From Streptomyces sp. Mut1 (GTDB taxonomy: Bacteria > Actinomycetota > Actinomycetes > Streptomycetales > Streptomycetaceae), in contig NZ_CP120997.1 of NCBI RefSeq assembly GCF_030719295.1, positions 6,086,001 to 6,150,000 of the forward strand: a DNA stretch of 64,000 bases. The letters run 5' to 3'. The stretch's first letter is position 1. Each line of letters opens with the position of its first letter. Shown here one piece after another: positions 1 to 8,152 of this stretch. A program made the position numbers and the translations under genes. The notes beneath the pieces are model-generated. The model was not told the origin of the DNA. It did no database searches and saw only the letters and a program-made list of their open reading frames with translations.

Positions 1-248
1 ACGTCTGCCGTGCCGTCGGGCAGCAGCGCGATGTTCTCCGGCATCTGGCGCGCGTCCAGGTCGAAGTGGGTGGCGATCCGCACGTCGCTCAGGAACCCCG
101 GAGACGCCGCGGCGCTGTGGGCGGGCGGTGCGGCGTAGGTCGTCGCCGGTGCCGCATGGGCGGGCAGGGCCAGTGCGGAAGCGGTGGCGGCCATCAGAGC
201 GACCGCCGTGATGATCTTGCTGCTTCGTCGGCTGATTCGCTGGGACAT
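1..248 (-). CDS. Secreted SMP-30/gluconolactonase-like protein, N-terminal part (truncated by window edge)
   Basis: The reading frame starts at the ATG at 248 and runs off the left edge, so only about 82 residues are visible. Residues 1-32 form a clear Sec signal peptide: a basic start (RISRRSSK), a hydrophobic run (IITAVALMAATASALAL) and an AHA cleavage site. The mature part reads FLSDVRIATHFDLDARQMPENIALLPDGTAD, whose MPENI...PDG stretch resembles the first blade of secreted SMP-30/YvrE-like beta-propeller lactonases. The family call rests on that short stretch only. It is transcribed in the same direction as the XRE regulator behind it. Confidence 0.6.
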   Translation of the reverse strand, partial: MSQRISRRSSKIITAVALMAATASALALPAHAAPATTYAAPPAHSAAASPGFLSDVRIATHFDLDARQMPENIALLPDGTAD

Positions 249-331
249 GGGTTCCTTCACTCTCACTGTTTTCGGGCAGGCGGTAGCCGCGACGCGGCGG
301 TGCCGGGGTGATGGTGGTCGAGGGGGCCGGT

Positions 332-1237
332 TCAGATGGTGTCGGCGCTCGCGTCGGCGTCCGTGCGCGGGGAGGCCGCTTCCCGTGACGCGGTGCCGTG
401 GGCGAGCAGCTTCAGCGCCGTCTCGGAAGGGGAGCCGGGGACCGTTGTGGCGATCACCACGGCCGGACCGCTCCCCTGCGGGCTCTGGAGCGTCTGCTGA
501 GTGACGGTCAGGGTCCCGACCGTGGGGTGGTGCATCTCGTAATCGGCGACGTCGCAGGCCAGGATCCGGTGATCCGCCCACATGGTGGCGAACTCCGGGC
601 TGCGCATGATCAGTTCGCCGACGAGCCCGGCCAGCAGCGGATCGTCCGGGTACCGGCCGGCGGTCAGGCGCAGGTTGCCGACCACGGCCTTGGCCTTGGC
701 GGGCCAATCGGTATAGAGGTCGCGGGTGTGCGCGTCGAGGAACACCAGCTTGGCCATGTTCGGCCGACAGCCCGGTTCCGCGGGGGCGCCCTGGTCGAGA
801 TGGCCGGCGAACAACGCATGACCTTGGGTGTTCCAGGCCAGAACGTCACTGCGCCGGCCCAAGGCGATGGCGGGAGTGCCTCCCAGTGCTGTCAGCAACG
901 CGCTGGTAGCCGGGGTGATGCGCTCAGGACGGGGACGGGGTGCGGCCTTGCCTCGCTTCGGTGCACGGGCGAGCTCGTGCAGATGGGCCCGCTCGGACTC
1001 ATCCAGACGCAGGGCGGACGCGATGGCATCGAGCACCTCGCGGGAGGCGTTGCGCGACTGGCCCTGTTCAAGCCGGGCGTAGTACGGCGCACTGATGCCC
1101 GCGAGCATGGCCAGCTCCTCCCTCCGCAGCCCCGGCACCCGGCGCCGCTCGCCGTAGGTCCGCAGCCCGACGTCGTCGGGTCGCAGAAGGCTCCGGCGTG
1201 CGTGGAGGAAGTCGGCGAGCTGCCCGTGCTTGTCCAT
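332..1237 (-). CDS. XRE/MmyB-type helix-turn-helix regulator
   Basis: A 301-residue protein with an N-terminal XRE helix-turn-helix (about residues 30-85; RREELAMLAGISAPYYARLEQG) followed by an MmyB-like ligand-binding domain (VLAWNTQGHALF ... DWPAKAKAVVGNLRLTAGRYPDDP ... HHPTVGTLTVTQQTL). This is the usual size for the family. I chose the ATG at 1237 because the open frame upstream lies over the divergent SRPBCC gene and has no domain content. It is divergent from that gene across 153 bp, so it probably controls that gene and itself. The effector ligand is not predictable from sequence. Confidence 0.9.
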   Translation of the reverse strand: MDKHGQLADFLHARRSLLRPDDVGLRTYGERRRVPGLRREELAMLAGISAPYYARLEQGQSRNASREVLDAIASALRLDESERAHLHELARAPKRGKAAPRPRPERITPATSALLTALGGTPAIALGRRSDVLAWNTQGHALFAGHLDQGAPAEPGCRPNMAKLVFLDAHTRDLYTDWPAKAKAVVGNLRLTAGRYPDDPLLAGLVGELIMRSPEFATMWADHRILACDVADYEMHHPTVGTLTVTQQTLQSPQGSGPAVVIATTVPGSPSETALKLLAHGTASREAASPRTDADASADTI

Positions 1238-1390
1238 GGAAACGAGTATGCGCGGCACCACTGAGCCGCGCCTCACCCTGCTGGGGTGCGGATCCGCAGG
1301 GTCTGGCTGCTCCCCGTACCCGGCCCCCAGGATGAGCCGGCAACAGGCTCGTCCGCCGACGGGCCAGGGCGAACAACTTATGGAGCAGTC

Positions 1391-1918
1391 ATGAGCGCCA
1401 CCACGTCCAAGAGCCTCACCCCCGGCCCGCGGAATGCGCCGGCCGATTTCGACCTGACGCCCTTTTCCTTCGTCAGGCGGTGCTGGGTCGCCCTGCCGCC
1501 GGACTCCGTCTACCGCCTGATCAGCGACGTCTCGCTGATCGAGACCTGGAGCCCGAGCGCCAGCGCGGTGCACTACGAGCCGGGGGACGGCCCCTGGGTC
1601 GGTGCACGGTTCAGTGGCAGCAACCGTCGGGACGGACGCGAGTGGGTCACCCGCTCCGAGGTGGTGCGAGCCGATCCGGGTTCCGCGTTCGCCTTCGTCG
1701 TCGGCGGGGCCGAGGACGGCATCGTGCGCTGGGACTGGCGATTCCATGAGCAGGGCACCGGCAGCATCGTCGAGCAGGCCTGGCGACTGCTGCGTACCGA
1801 CCCGGTCCTGGGCGACACTCCTGAGGACCTCCTTGCCCTGCGGGATCACATGGCGCAGAGCGTGGAGTCCACCCTGGTCGCCCTGGCGGAGTGGACCGCG
1901 GGCCACGGCACTCGGTAG
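1391..1918 (+). CDS. SRPBCC (START/Bet v1-like) family protein
   Basis: A 175-residue protein with an SRPBCC-type hydrophobic-pocket fold. The opening FVRRCWVALPPDSVYRLISD and the SLIETWSPSA segment are typical, followed by GARFSGSNRRDGREW and a C-terminal helix (LRDHMAQSVESTLVALAEW). Relatives are described as polyketide cyclase-like or coenzyme Q-binding-like proteins and bind small hydrophobic ligands. The start is the ATG at 1391, because the upstream in-frame codons have no ribosome binding site. It lies divergent to the MmyB-type regulator and is its likely target. Confidence 0.85.
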   Translation: MSATTSKSLTPGPRNAPADFDLTPFSFVRRCWVALPPDSVYRLISDVSLIETWSPSASAVHYEPGDGPWVGARFSGSNRRDGREWVTRSEVVRADPGSAFAFVVGGAEDGIVRWDWRFHEQGTGSIVEQAWRLLRTDPVLGDTPEDLLALRDHMAQSVESTLVALAEWTAGHGTR

Positions 1919-2196
1919 GAGAGCCGGTGGCCCGCTGGGACGGGCGGATCCGCGCGGAGAGTGGGCGGCAGAAGGGACCATCCCCATGGGGCGCGGCTCG
2001 GTGCGCACGGGGTCGGAGCGGTCCCAGCCGGCCGGACGGTGCGGGCACAGGTCGGTCACGGTCGGGAGGCAGTCGAGGTCCGTGCCGTCCGGAGCGGTCC
2101 GACCTCGGTCGCCCCAACTGGTGTTCAGCACAACGAGATGCCTCGGCTCGTGTTCAGCTCAACGAGATGCTTCCGCATCGGATACCGCTGTGCACG
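1919..2196. other. Intergenic region with a short direct repeat, no gene supported
   Basis: This 278 bp stretch lies between the convergent SRPBCC and DUF3500 genes. Frames open here on both strands are extensions or shadows without domain content. The only structure I see is the pair of 21-bp direct repeats listed separately. Confidence 0.5.
2121..2170. repeat. Two 21-bp direct repeats, 29-bp period
   Basis: GTGTTCAGCACAACGAGATG (2121 onward) recurs at 2150 as GTGTTCAGCTCAACGAGATG. Each copy continues with one more C, and the two differ at one base. They lie in the convergent intergenic region, just downstream of the end of the DUF3500 gene. Confidence 0.6.
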
Positions 2197-3456
2197 TCAG
2201 TGGTCGCTGTCCGGCGTGTGGTGGGTGGCGTAATGCTGGGCGAGGAGGCTCTTGCCGTAGTCGTTGCCGCCCGGTTCGCGGACGATCGTGTGGACGTGGT
2301 GGCGTGCGGGTTCTTCGTTACTGAGGAAGACACCGGGGTGGTTGTCGTATTCCACGAGCAGGATCGGGGAGTGGATGCGGTAGTAGAAGGCGCAGACGTC
2401 GTCGTGGCCGCCGCGCCAGACGAAGTGGGTGTCGTCGAGATGGCGGGCGACCTCTTCGAGCTTGCGCTCCGCGTGGAGTGCGGGGAGCCGGCGCAGGTAG
2501 ACGCGGACGAGGTCGAGGAGGAGGTCCTGTTGGTCTGCGGAGAGTTCGCCGCCGTTGATCCCTTCGGCCGGCAGGATCAGGTTGTCGCTGCCGGCGCCGG
2601 CGAGGTGCCGGCCGTTCCAGGATCCGGCCGGGTCGGGGGCACTGATGGAGCGGCTGAGCAGGAAACTGCTCTCCTGCTGCTCCGTGAGGGACCGGCGGAA
2701 TGTCAGGCCGTGTCCGGTCTCGTCGTCGAACGCGTGGACACCGGCGTAGCGTCCGGTGTCACAGGAGGTCGGTTCAGCGCCGAGGAACACGGGGGCCATG
2801 ACGAGTTGGCTGCCGATGAAGACACAGTGCACGTCGATGTGATGTCCCATGAGCTGCCAGCCCCACGGCTGTCCTGAGGTGGGGTCGCCGAAGATCGTGA
2901 ACCAGTAGGTGAACTCGGTCAGGGTGTCGCGGTAGTCGTCGATCAGCTCGCCCAGGGCGCCGTTGAGCTGCATCGCGGCGCGGATGAGGTCGAACCCCTC
3001 CCGGCTGAGGCTCGCCTCGATGACGGCCAGGGCCAGTTCGCGTTGGGTGACTGTCAGGCGTTCGAGCCGCATTCCCTTGGGTGTCCAGGTGGGGATGGCG
3101 TTGGTCCAGAGCCGCCAGTCGGGCGAGTTCATCGGTAGCCGGGCAACGGTCCGCTCGAAGGGCATGAGGGCGTCGAGGTAGGCGTCAGCCGCGTCGACCG
3201 CCGCGGTCGGCCGGTTCCCCGTGTCGGTCAGCCGGTAGAGGCCGGGGGCAGGGGCACCGTCCGCGGTGATGCCGACGTAGGGCTCGCGGTAGGCGCGGAT
3301 CGGCGCCGTCAGTTCGAAGGTGATCTCCGGTGGAAGCAGGTCGGCGTGGAGGATGCCGTCGACCACCGGCATGGTGCCCTTCGCCTTCGGAAGCGGCAGG
3401 GAAGTTGGTGTGTGCTGCCGGACCGGGGTGGCGCATTGCGTGTTGTCGGCATTCAT
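2197..3456 (-). CDS. DUF3500 family protein
   Basis: A 419-residue protein of the DUF3500 family, recognised by the C-terminal block HFVWRGGHDDVCAFYYRIHS followed by ILLVEYDN and by the central DYRDTLTEFTYWFTIFGDP ... GWQLMGHHIDVHCVF region. The reaction is unknown; the conserved His/Asp-rich segments (GHHIDVHC, HDD) would fit metal binding, which is inference. The ATG at 3456 has an AAGGA ribosome binding site (GCGAAGGACCCGGC before ATG). Upstream in-frame codons lack one. No signal peptide is visible. Confidence 0.8.
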   Translation of the reverse strand: MNADNTQCATPVRQHTPTSLPLPKAKGTMPVVDGILHADLLPPEITFELTAPIRAYREPYVGITADGAPAPGLYRLTDTGNRPTAAVDAADAYLDALMPFERTVARLPMNSPDWRLWTNAIPTWTPKGMRLERLTVTQRELALAVIEASLSREGFDLIRAAMQLNGALGELIDDYRDTLTEFTYWFTIFGDPTSGQPWGWQLMGHHIDVHCVFIGSQLVMAPVFLGAEPTSCDTGRYAGVHAFDDETGHGLTFRRSLTEQQESSFLLSRSISAPDPAGSWNGRHLAGAGSDNLILPAEGINGGELSADQQDLLLDLVRVYLRRLPALHAERKLEEVARHLDDTHFVWRGGHDDVCAFYYRIHSPILLVEYDNHPGVFLSNEEPARHHVHTIVREPGGNDYGKSLLAQHYATHHTPDSDH

Positions 3457-3673
3457 GCCGGGTCCTTCGCTGGAGAGGAGCGGTGGCGGAAAGACGGCCG
3501 GAACATTTCCCCTGGGCGGAATTCGGGAGGGCCGGGTGAGGGAACCGTCTTCTAGTGCGGTGCTCCGGTTGTTCCTCGCGACCCGTTCGAAGAGCGGAAA
3601 GCTGCTATCAGGGGGGAACATGTCAACGTTGGGTTTTCTCGGTCAGTCCCGGGAGACTTCCGAAGTCGTCCAC

Positions 3674-4321
3674 TCAGTGGCCGAGGTTGACCTGCGCCCG
3701 GTGGTGATCGCCCTTCTCGATCAGGTCGACGAACCCGAGTGCGTAGTCCGCGGCGGAGATCGCGCCGCCGTCCTCGGGCTGGACCGCGACGTCGTCGCCG
3801 AGCCGATATCGGCCGAGTCGTTCGCCGGGCATACGTGAGCCGAACCTGAGCGCCGGGCTCACGAAGACCCAGTCGAGTGTCGCGGGCGTGGCCGGGAGGT
3901 CCTCGATGATGAGCGCCGCACCGGCACGGATCTCGTCGTGGAGCTCCGCGGGGATGTGGCTGAGGTCGGTGACGAAGCGGTCCGCCCCGGGCGCAGGGCG
4001 CAGCGACGAGTAGCCGCCGACGACGAACAGACGTACGCCTGAGGCATCGGCCAGACGCGCGACGGTGCTGTAGGCGTCGCGGAAAGTGCCGGCCAGCGGC
4101 CCGCGTGGGGCGAGTGCGCCCACTACGACGTCCGCACCCTCAATGGGCGCCGAGAGCGTCGCTTCGTCGGTGGCGTCGCCCTGGACATAGGCCACGTTCG
4201 GGATGGGAGCTTCGGGGAGTGAGCGGCTCAGCGCGGTGACCTGGTGACCGCGAGCGGCGGCCTCCGCGACAATGGCCGAGCCTGCGTAGCCGGTGCCGCC
4301 GATGACGGTAATGCGAGACAC
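3674..4321 (-). CDS. NAD(P)H-binding (atypical SDR) protein
   Basis: About 215 residues with an N-terminal Rossmann motif (ITVIGGTGYAGSAIVAEAAARG, i.e. GGTGYAG) and the layout of atypical SDR/NmrA-like proteins: VQGDATDEATL, then ADVVVGAL, LFVVGGYSSL and DWVFVSPALRF. The YxxxK catalytic pair of classical SDRs is not evident, so a redox sensor or reductase are both possible. The GTG at 4321 has AAAGG about 10 bases upstream; an in-frame ATG lies 15 bases further up. It is divergent (86 bp) from an HxlR regulator, a common pairing in which the regulator represses the oxidoreductase. Confidence 0.85.
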   Translation of the reverse strand: MSRITVIGGTGYAGSAIVAEAAARGHQVTALSRSLPEAPIPNVAYVQGDATDEATLSAPIEGADVVVGALAPRGPLAGTFRDAYSTVARLADASGVRLFVVGGYSSLRPAPGADRFVTDLSHIPAELHDEIRAGAALIIEDLPATPATLDWVFVSPALRFGSRMPGERLGRYRLGDDVAVQPEDGGAISAADYALGFVDLIEKGDHHRAQVNLGH

Positions 4322-4407
4322 GAGGTGCCTTTCCACGGGAGGTGGCGTCGGACGACGCCATGCGATTACCGTAGGAGTGCAGCTCTCTTATCGGAAGAAG
4401 GCACTTT

Positions 4408-4791
4408 GTGGTAACCACTCAGTCCGATTCGGTGCTCCACGGCAGCCCCTATCGCGCGGACTGCCCGACTCGCCACATCCTGGATCGCATTGGCGACCGT
4501 TGGACGGTGCTCGTAGTGGGCGCCCTCTGGGACGGCAGTGCCCGCTTCTCGGAGTTGCGCCGACGCATCGAGGGCGTCTCGCAGAAGATGCTCACCCAGA
4601 CTCTCCGCGGGCTCGAACGGGACGGGCTCGTTCGCCGTACCGTCCACCCCCAGGTTCCGGTCCGCGTCGAGTACACGCTCACCGAGGCGGGCCGCACCCT
4701 GCGTGCGCCGCTGCGCGCGCTGGAGGAATGGTCGATCGCGCACCTCGGCGACGTGACAGCGTCGCAGGAAGCCTACGACCGCGCGGACTGA
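4408..4791 (+). CDS. HxlR-family winged-helix regulator
   Basis: A 127-residue HxlR/MarR-like regulator: CPTRHILDRIGDRWTVLVVGAL is the family signature with a single N-terminal Cys. It is followed by the recognition helix region FSELRRRIEGVSQKMLTQTL and the wing VRRTVHPQVPVRVEYTLTEAG. The GTG start is preceded by GGAAGAAGG at 6-nt spacing. Members of this family often sense electrophiles or oxidants through the N-terminal Cys. Divergent from the NAD(P)H-binding protein, its probable target. Confidence 0.9.
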   Translation: MVTTQSDSVLHGSPYRADCPTRHILDRIGDRWTVLVVGALWDGSARFSELRRRIEGVSQKMLTQTLRGLERDGLVRRTVHPQVPVRVEYTLTEAGRTLRAPLRALEEWSIAHLGDVTASQEAYDRAD

Positions 4792-4869
4792 CCTCCTTCT
4801 GACTCCATGGACCGCGACCGGCTGTGCCGAGCGGCCTGGCCGCGGCCGTGGTCGCGCTCACCGGGCCGG

Positions 4870-5229
4870 TCACCCTTCTCGGCCACGCGCGCGCGGAGCA
4901 GCCGGCGGCGCTGGACGATCTGCCGGCCGATCTCGGGTGAGGGGAGGAGGCGGGGCCTGCGCCCCATCCGGAAGCAGCCGCGGCGACGTCCGTACGTCGC
5001 ACACACGGAGGCCGGTACGGCTGCGGGCGTTGGCCTCGGCGACGCGGGCGCTCAGTAACTCGGAGGGGCTGAGCGTCCGCAGGCGGGCCGGGTCGGCTTC
5101 CCACTCGCGGCCACCGCCGAGGGGGCGGAGCCGGAAACACAGACCCTTGTGGCCCACCACCAGTCCCACCCGGTCGCTCCCGCCGTCGTGCACGGTCGTC
5201 CCGACGCGAGGGAGGCCGCCGTCGGTCAC
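4870..5229 (-). CDS. Small Streptomyces hypothetical protein linked to the DUF5753/DUF397 module
   Basis: The recognisable part is residues 1-70: VHDGG...VGLVVGHKGLCFRLRPLGGGREWEADPARL, then SPSELLSARVAEANARSR. It matches a small, uncharacterised protein type commonly found beside XRE-DUF5753/DUF397 pairs. The GTG start overlaps the stop of the upstream gene (GTGA at 5226-5229), so the two are translationally coupled. The roughly 45 residues after ANARSR are low-complexity Pro/Arg-rich, and I suspect the family normally ends there; a lost stop codon or frameshift may have extended this copy. Confidence 0.6.
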   Translation of the reverse strand: MTDGGLPRVGTTVHDGGSDRVGLVVGHKGLCFRLRPLGGGREWEADPARLRTLSPSELLSARVAEANARSRTGLRVCDVRTSPRLLPDGAQAPPPPLTRDRPADRPAPPAAPRARGREG

Positions 5230-5519
5230 CCGGTCGCTCCGCCCCTGATCACTGCGGCGAGGGCGTGCGCCACGGGGGCGGAGCAGACACCGAGGTGGAC
5301 GAGCGCGTAGTCGGCCGGCCGTGCGCCGCCTTCGTCCCCGGCGTCTCGCCACGGGGTGCGTACGTCCATCGCGGGCAGCTGGATACCCGCGGCCGTCAGG
5401 GCGGCGGCGAGGTCGTCGCGGGCATCGACGGCCTCCTGGACCTTGGCCGTTGGCGCGTTTCCCGCCTGGGGGACGGACGGGTTCACCTGGGGCGTCCTGC
5501 GGGGGAGGGACGGCTTCAT
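5226..5519 (-). CDS. Small Streptomyces hypothetical protein, partner of the preceding gene
   Basis: A 97-residue protein. The C-terminal half (DDLAAALTAAGIQLPAMDV ... YALVHLGVCSAPVAHALAAVI) has the alternating pattern of a small uncharacterised Streptomyces family that sits divergent to DUF5753-type regulators. The N-terminal 30 residues are Pro-rich and variable. The ATG at 5519 has GAAGGAAGC upstream. No catalytic motif or membrane segment is visible. It is divergent to the regulator at 5696 and may be under its control. Confidence 0.6.
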   Translation of the reverse strand: MKPSLPRRTPQVNPSVPQAGNAPTAKVQEAVDARDDLAAALTAAGIQLPAMDVRTPWRDAGDEGGARPADYALVHLGVCSAPVAHALAAVIRGGATG

Positions 5520-5695
5520 GGGGCTGCTTCCTTCGGCTGTTCTTTCGCGGATTCCTCTGCCTCGCCACACGCCCGGTCGTACCGTGCGTGAGGGGCTCGT
5601 TACGAGAATGGCCCCGTCAGAGGGGTGACACACCGAGGGTGGAGGGTGCCTCCCCAGCGGGCGAGCCACGTTCCACACGTTCCACGGAGGGCGCG

Positions 5696-6538
5696 ATGCC
5701 GACGAGGCGGGCGGTATCAGGCCGCAGCAGGGAACCACGGGCACGGTTCGCGGAGGAGCTGCGGCACCTGCGTACCGCGCGCGGCGACAGCCTGCGGCAG
5801 CTCGGTGAACGACTGGGCTGGGACTGGTCGTTGTTCGGGAAGATGGAGAAGGGCGAGACGGTCGGCGGCCCGGAGGTGGTGCAGGCGCTTGACCAGCACT
5901 ACGGGACACCGGGACTGCTGTTGGCGCTGTGGGAACTTGCCATCAGCGACCAGACGCAGTTCAAGGAGCGCTATAGGCGGTACATGGGCCTGGAGGCGGA
6001 GGCGACGAGTCTGTGGCACTTCGCGGTGAGTATCGTTCCCGGTCTCTTGCAGACACCGGGGTACGCACGGGAGTTGCTCGCGGCAGGAGGTCTGCGCGGT
6101 GACGCCCTGGATCAGCAGGTTGAGGCACGGATGGGGCGCCGGGAGCTACTGGTGGGCGAATCCGCGCCCCAGTTCCGCACCATCCTGTCCGAGGCAGTTC
6201 TCAGGACCCCTTTGCGGAACACCGACGAGTGGCGGCAGCAACTGAAGTACCTGTGGGAGGTGGGAGAGAGAGACGGGGTAACGGTGCAGGTGGCGCCGTT
6301 CGGCGTGGGGCTCCACGCCCTGACCAACACTGACGTGATGTTCCTTCGCCTGGCGGATGGGCGTGCGGTGGCCTACGCGGAGAACGGGTACCGCGGAGAA
6401 CTTATCGAGGAAACAGGCCCGGTTGAGCAGCTGCAACGCGTATATGATTCGGTACGCGACCTGGCGTTGCCCCCTGCCGAGTCGCGGAATTTCATTCTGC
6501 GCCTTCTGGAGGAAGTGCCGTGCGACCCCTCGACCTGA
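5696..6538 (+). CDS. XRE-family regulator with DUF5753 domain
   Basis: A 280-residue protein with an N-terminal helix-turn-helix (FAEELRHLRTARGDSLRQLG ... WSLFGKMEKGE) and a C-terminal DUF5753 domain (FKERYRRYMGLEAEATSLWHF, IVPGLLQTPGYAREL, and the closing VEQLQRVYDSVRDLALPPAES). The ATG at 5696 has GGAGG at 5-nt spacing. This family forms regulatory pairs with DUF397 proteins in actinomycetes; the last 19 nt overlap the downstream DUF397 gene, which fits that pairing. Confidence 0.93.
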   Translation: MPTRRAVSGRSREPRARFAEELRHLRTARGDSLRQLGERLGWDWSLFGKMEKGETVGGPEVVQALDQHYGTPGLLLALWELAISDQTQFKERYRRYMGLEAEATSLWHFAVSIVPGLLQTPGYARELLAAGGLRGDALDQQVEARMGRRELLVGESAPQFRTILSEAVLRTPLRNTDEWRQQLKYLWEVGERDGVTVQVAPFGVGLHALTNTDVMFLRLADGRAVAYAENGYRGELIEETGPVEQLQRVYDSVRDLALPPAESRNFILRLLEEVPCDPST

Positions 6539-6729
6539 CCGTGGCGACTTGGCGCGCGAGCAGTTACAGCAATCAGGACGGCGGACAGTGCGTCGAGGTC
6601 TCCGATGATTTCGACGCGTTCATCCCTGTTCGGGACAGCAAGAACCCACACGGCCCCGCCCTCGCCTTCCCGGCTGGCGACTGGTCCTCCTTCGTGTCCG
6701 CCGTGAAGGGCGGAACCCTGGGCGCCTAA
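6520..6729 (+). CDS. DUF397 protein
   Basis: A 69-residue DUF397 protein. WRASSYSNQDGGQCVEV, then VRDSKNPHGPALAF and the closing WSSFVSAVKGG give the complete domain. The GTG start lies inside the end of the upstream regulator, with a GGAGG ribosome binding site 7 nt before it, so expression is coupled. DUF397 proteins act as partners (often antitoxin-like or antagonist-like) of XRE-DUF5753 regulators; that role is known for the family and inferred here. Confidence 0.93.
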   Translation: MRPLDLTVATWRASSYSNQDGGQCVEVSDDFDAFIPVRDSKNPHGPALAFPAGDWSSFVSAVKGGTLGA

Positions 6730-6746
6730 GCCGCCCCGCCGTGCGA

Positions 6747-6784
6747 GACGGCCCCGTCGACGGCGACCCGCCGGCGGGGCCGTC
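6747..6784. terminator. Hairpin between convergent genes
   Basis: GACGGCCCCG at 6747-6756 pairs perfectly with CGGGGCCGTC at 6775-6784. It sits between the DUF397 gene (+) and the P450 (-) and can serve both strands. Confidence 0.7.
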
Positions 6785-6814
6785 GGCATTCCGGCGTGAA
6801 CGCCCCGCGCCCTC

Positions 6815-8062
6815 TCACCCCTTCAGCCGTACCGGAAGCTTCTGCACGCTGTTTCCCACGAACGAGGCGTGGCGCGGCAGTTCCGGCTCGGGGACCGCGA
6901 GGTCCAGGTCCGGGAAGCGGGTGAAGAGCTGTTCCAGGGCCGTGGTGCTCTCCAGGCGGGCCAGGGGTGCGCCCATGCAGTAGTGCGCGCCGTGTCCCAG
7001 GGAGAGGTGGCGGGACGTGCCGGTGCGGGTGATGTCGAAGTGTGCCGCGTCCGGGCCGTGGGCGCGGGTGTCGCGGCCGGCCGCCGAGTAGCCGGCGAGG
7101 ACCGGGGTGCCCTGGGGGATCACGGTGCCGTCCAGGGTCAGATCGCGGGTGGGGTAGCGGAAGGGGAAGTAGCTGACCGGGCTGTCCCAGCGCAGGGTCT
7201 CCTCGACCACGTCCGACCAGCTCGCCTTGTCGGAGAGGACCAGGTCGAGCTGGTCCCGGTGGGTGCACAGGGCGCGTACGGCGTTCGTGATCAGGTTCAG
7301 CGTCGTCTCGTGCCCCGCGATGATGGTCAGCATCAGCGTGCCGATCAGCTCGTGCGGGCTGAACCGGTCGCCGTTCTCCTCGCGGGCCGCGATCATCGCG
7401 CTGGTCAGGTCGTCGCCGGGGGCGGCGGTCCGGGCCCTGGCCACCTCGGTCAGCGTCTCCACCATCTCCCGGTTGGCCGCCATCGCCTCGGCCGGACCGA
7501 TGTCCGTGGCCACGATCTGGTTGGAGAGGTCGTGCAGCCGGTCCTGGTGGGCCTCGTCCACGCCCAGCAGCTCACAGATGACGCCCATCGGCAGTGGCAG
7601 CGCGAAGTGCGTACGCAGGTCGACGACACCGTCCTCCGTCGCGGCCGACTCCAGGCCGTCCAGCAGGCGCAGCGTCAACTGCTCGATACGGGGGCGCAGT
7701 TCCTCGACCCGGCGGGCCGTGAACGCCTTGCTCATCAACGACCGCAGCCGCCGGTGGTCGGCGCCGTCCGCGGTCGTCATCCCCTGCACCGTGGCGAACG
7801 TCTTCAGCGGCCAGCCGTCGGCGATCTCCCCGGCCTGGAGCGCCGTGAAGTGCTGTGCGTTCTTGGCGACGTCGGGGTGCGCGAGGAATTCCTTCAGCGC
7901 GTCGTGGCCCAGCACCGCCATCCCCCGCACCTCGCCGGGGAGGACGACCGGGGTGACCGCCCCCTGGGCCAGCAGCCGGGCGTTGGCCGCGTGCGGGCAG
8001 CCACCCGCCGGGTCGAGGCGGTGCGGAAGGTCGGCCGCGGGGTTCACCGGTGACGTGTTCAA
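6815..8062 (-). CDS. Conservon 1 cytochrome P450, CYP154-like
   Basis: A 415-residue soluble bacterial P450 with every canonical element: I-helix AGHETT, K-helix EETLR (intact ExxR) followed by WDSPVSYFPFRY, and heme loop LSLGHGAHYCMGAPLARLE with the thiolate Cys. The first loop residue is Leu rather than Phe. It is the last gene of conservon 1, 90 bp behind the CYP157-like gene, matching the CYP157-CYP154 tandem known from S. coelicolor conservons. Its substrate is unknown and its electron partner is not encoded here. Confidence 0.93.
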   Translation of the reverse strand: MNTSPVNPAADLPHRLDPAGGCPHAANARLLAQGAVTPVVLPGEVRGMAVLGHDALKEFLAHPDVAKNAQHFTALQAGEIADGWPLKTFATVQGMTTADGADHRRLRSLMSKAFTARRVEELRPRIEQLTLRLLDGLESAATEDGVVDLRTHFALPLPMGVICELLGVDEAHQDRLHDLSNQIVATDIGPAEAMAANREMVETLTEVARARTAAPGDDLTSAMIAAREENGDRFSPHELIGTLMLTIIAGHETTLNLITNAVRALCTHRDQLDLVLSDKASWSDVVEETLRWDSPVSYFPFRYPTRDLTLDGTVIPQGTPVLAGYSAAGRDTRAHGPDAAHFDITRTGTSRHLSLGHGAHYCMGAPLARLESTTALEQLFTRFPDLDLAVPEPELPRHASFVGNSVQKLPVRLKG

Positions 8063-8087
8063 CGGGGCTCCAGCTCTTCGGAGGGTC

Positions 8088-8123
8088 GGAAGGGAGGGAA
8101 GGGAGGGAGGGGGGAGGGGGAGG
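8088..8123 (+). repeat. 36-nt uninterrupted purine tract (GGA/GGGA repeats)
   Basis: On the plus strand every base from 8088 to 8123 is purine, mostly GGGA units with runs of up to six G. It lies between the two conservon-1 P450 genes, so their mRNA carries a C/T-rich spacer. A G-quadruplex on the non-template side is possible. Confidence 0.7.
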
Positions 8124-8152
8124 CGTGCCGCGGAAAGGTCGCTTCGGGCGGG

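Noticed and set aside
1238..2131. Long upstream extension of the MmyB-type regulator frame (599 codons in all)
   Set aside because: It lies antisense over the SRPBCC gene, has no domain content and contains a perfect internal start (MDKHGQ) where the conserved protein begins.
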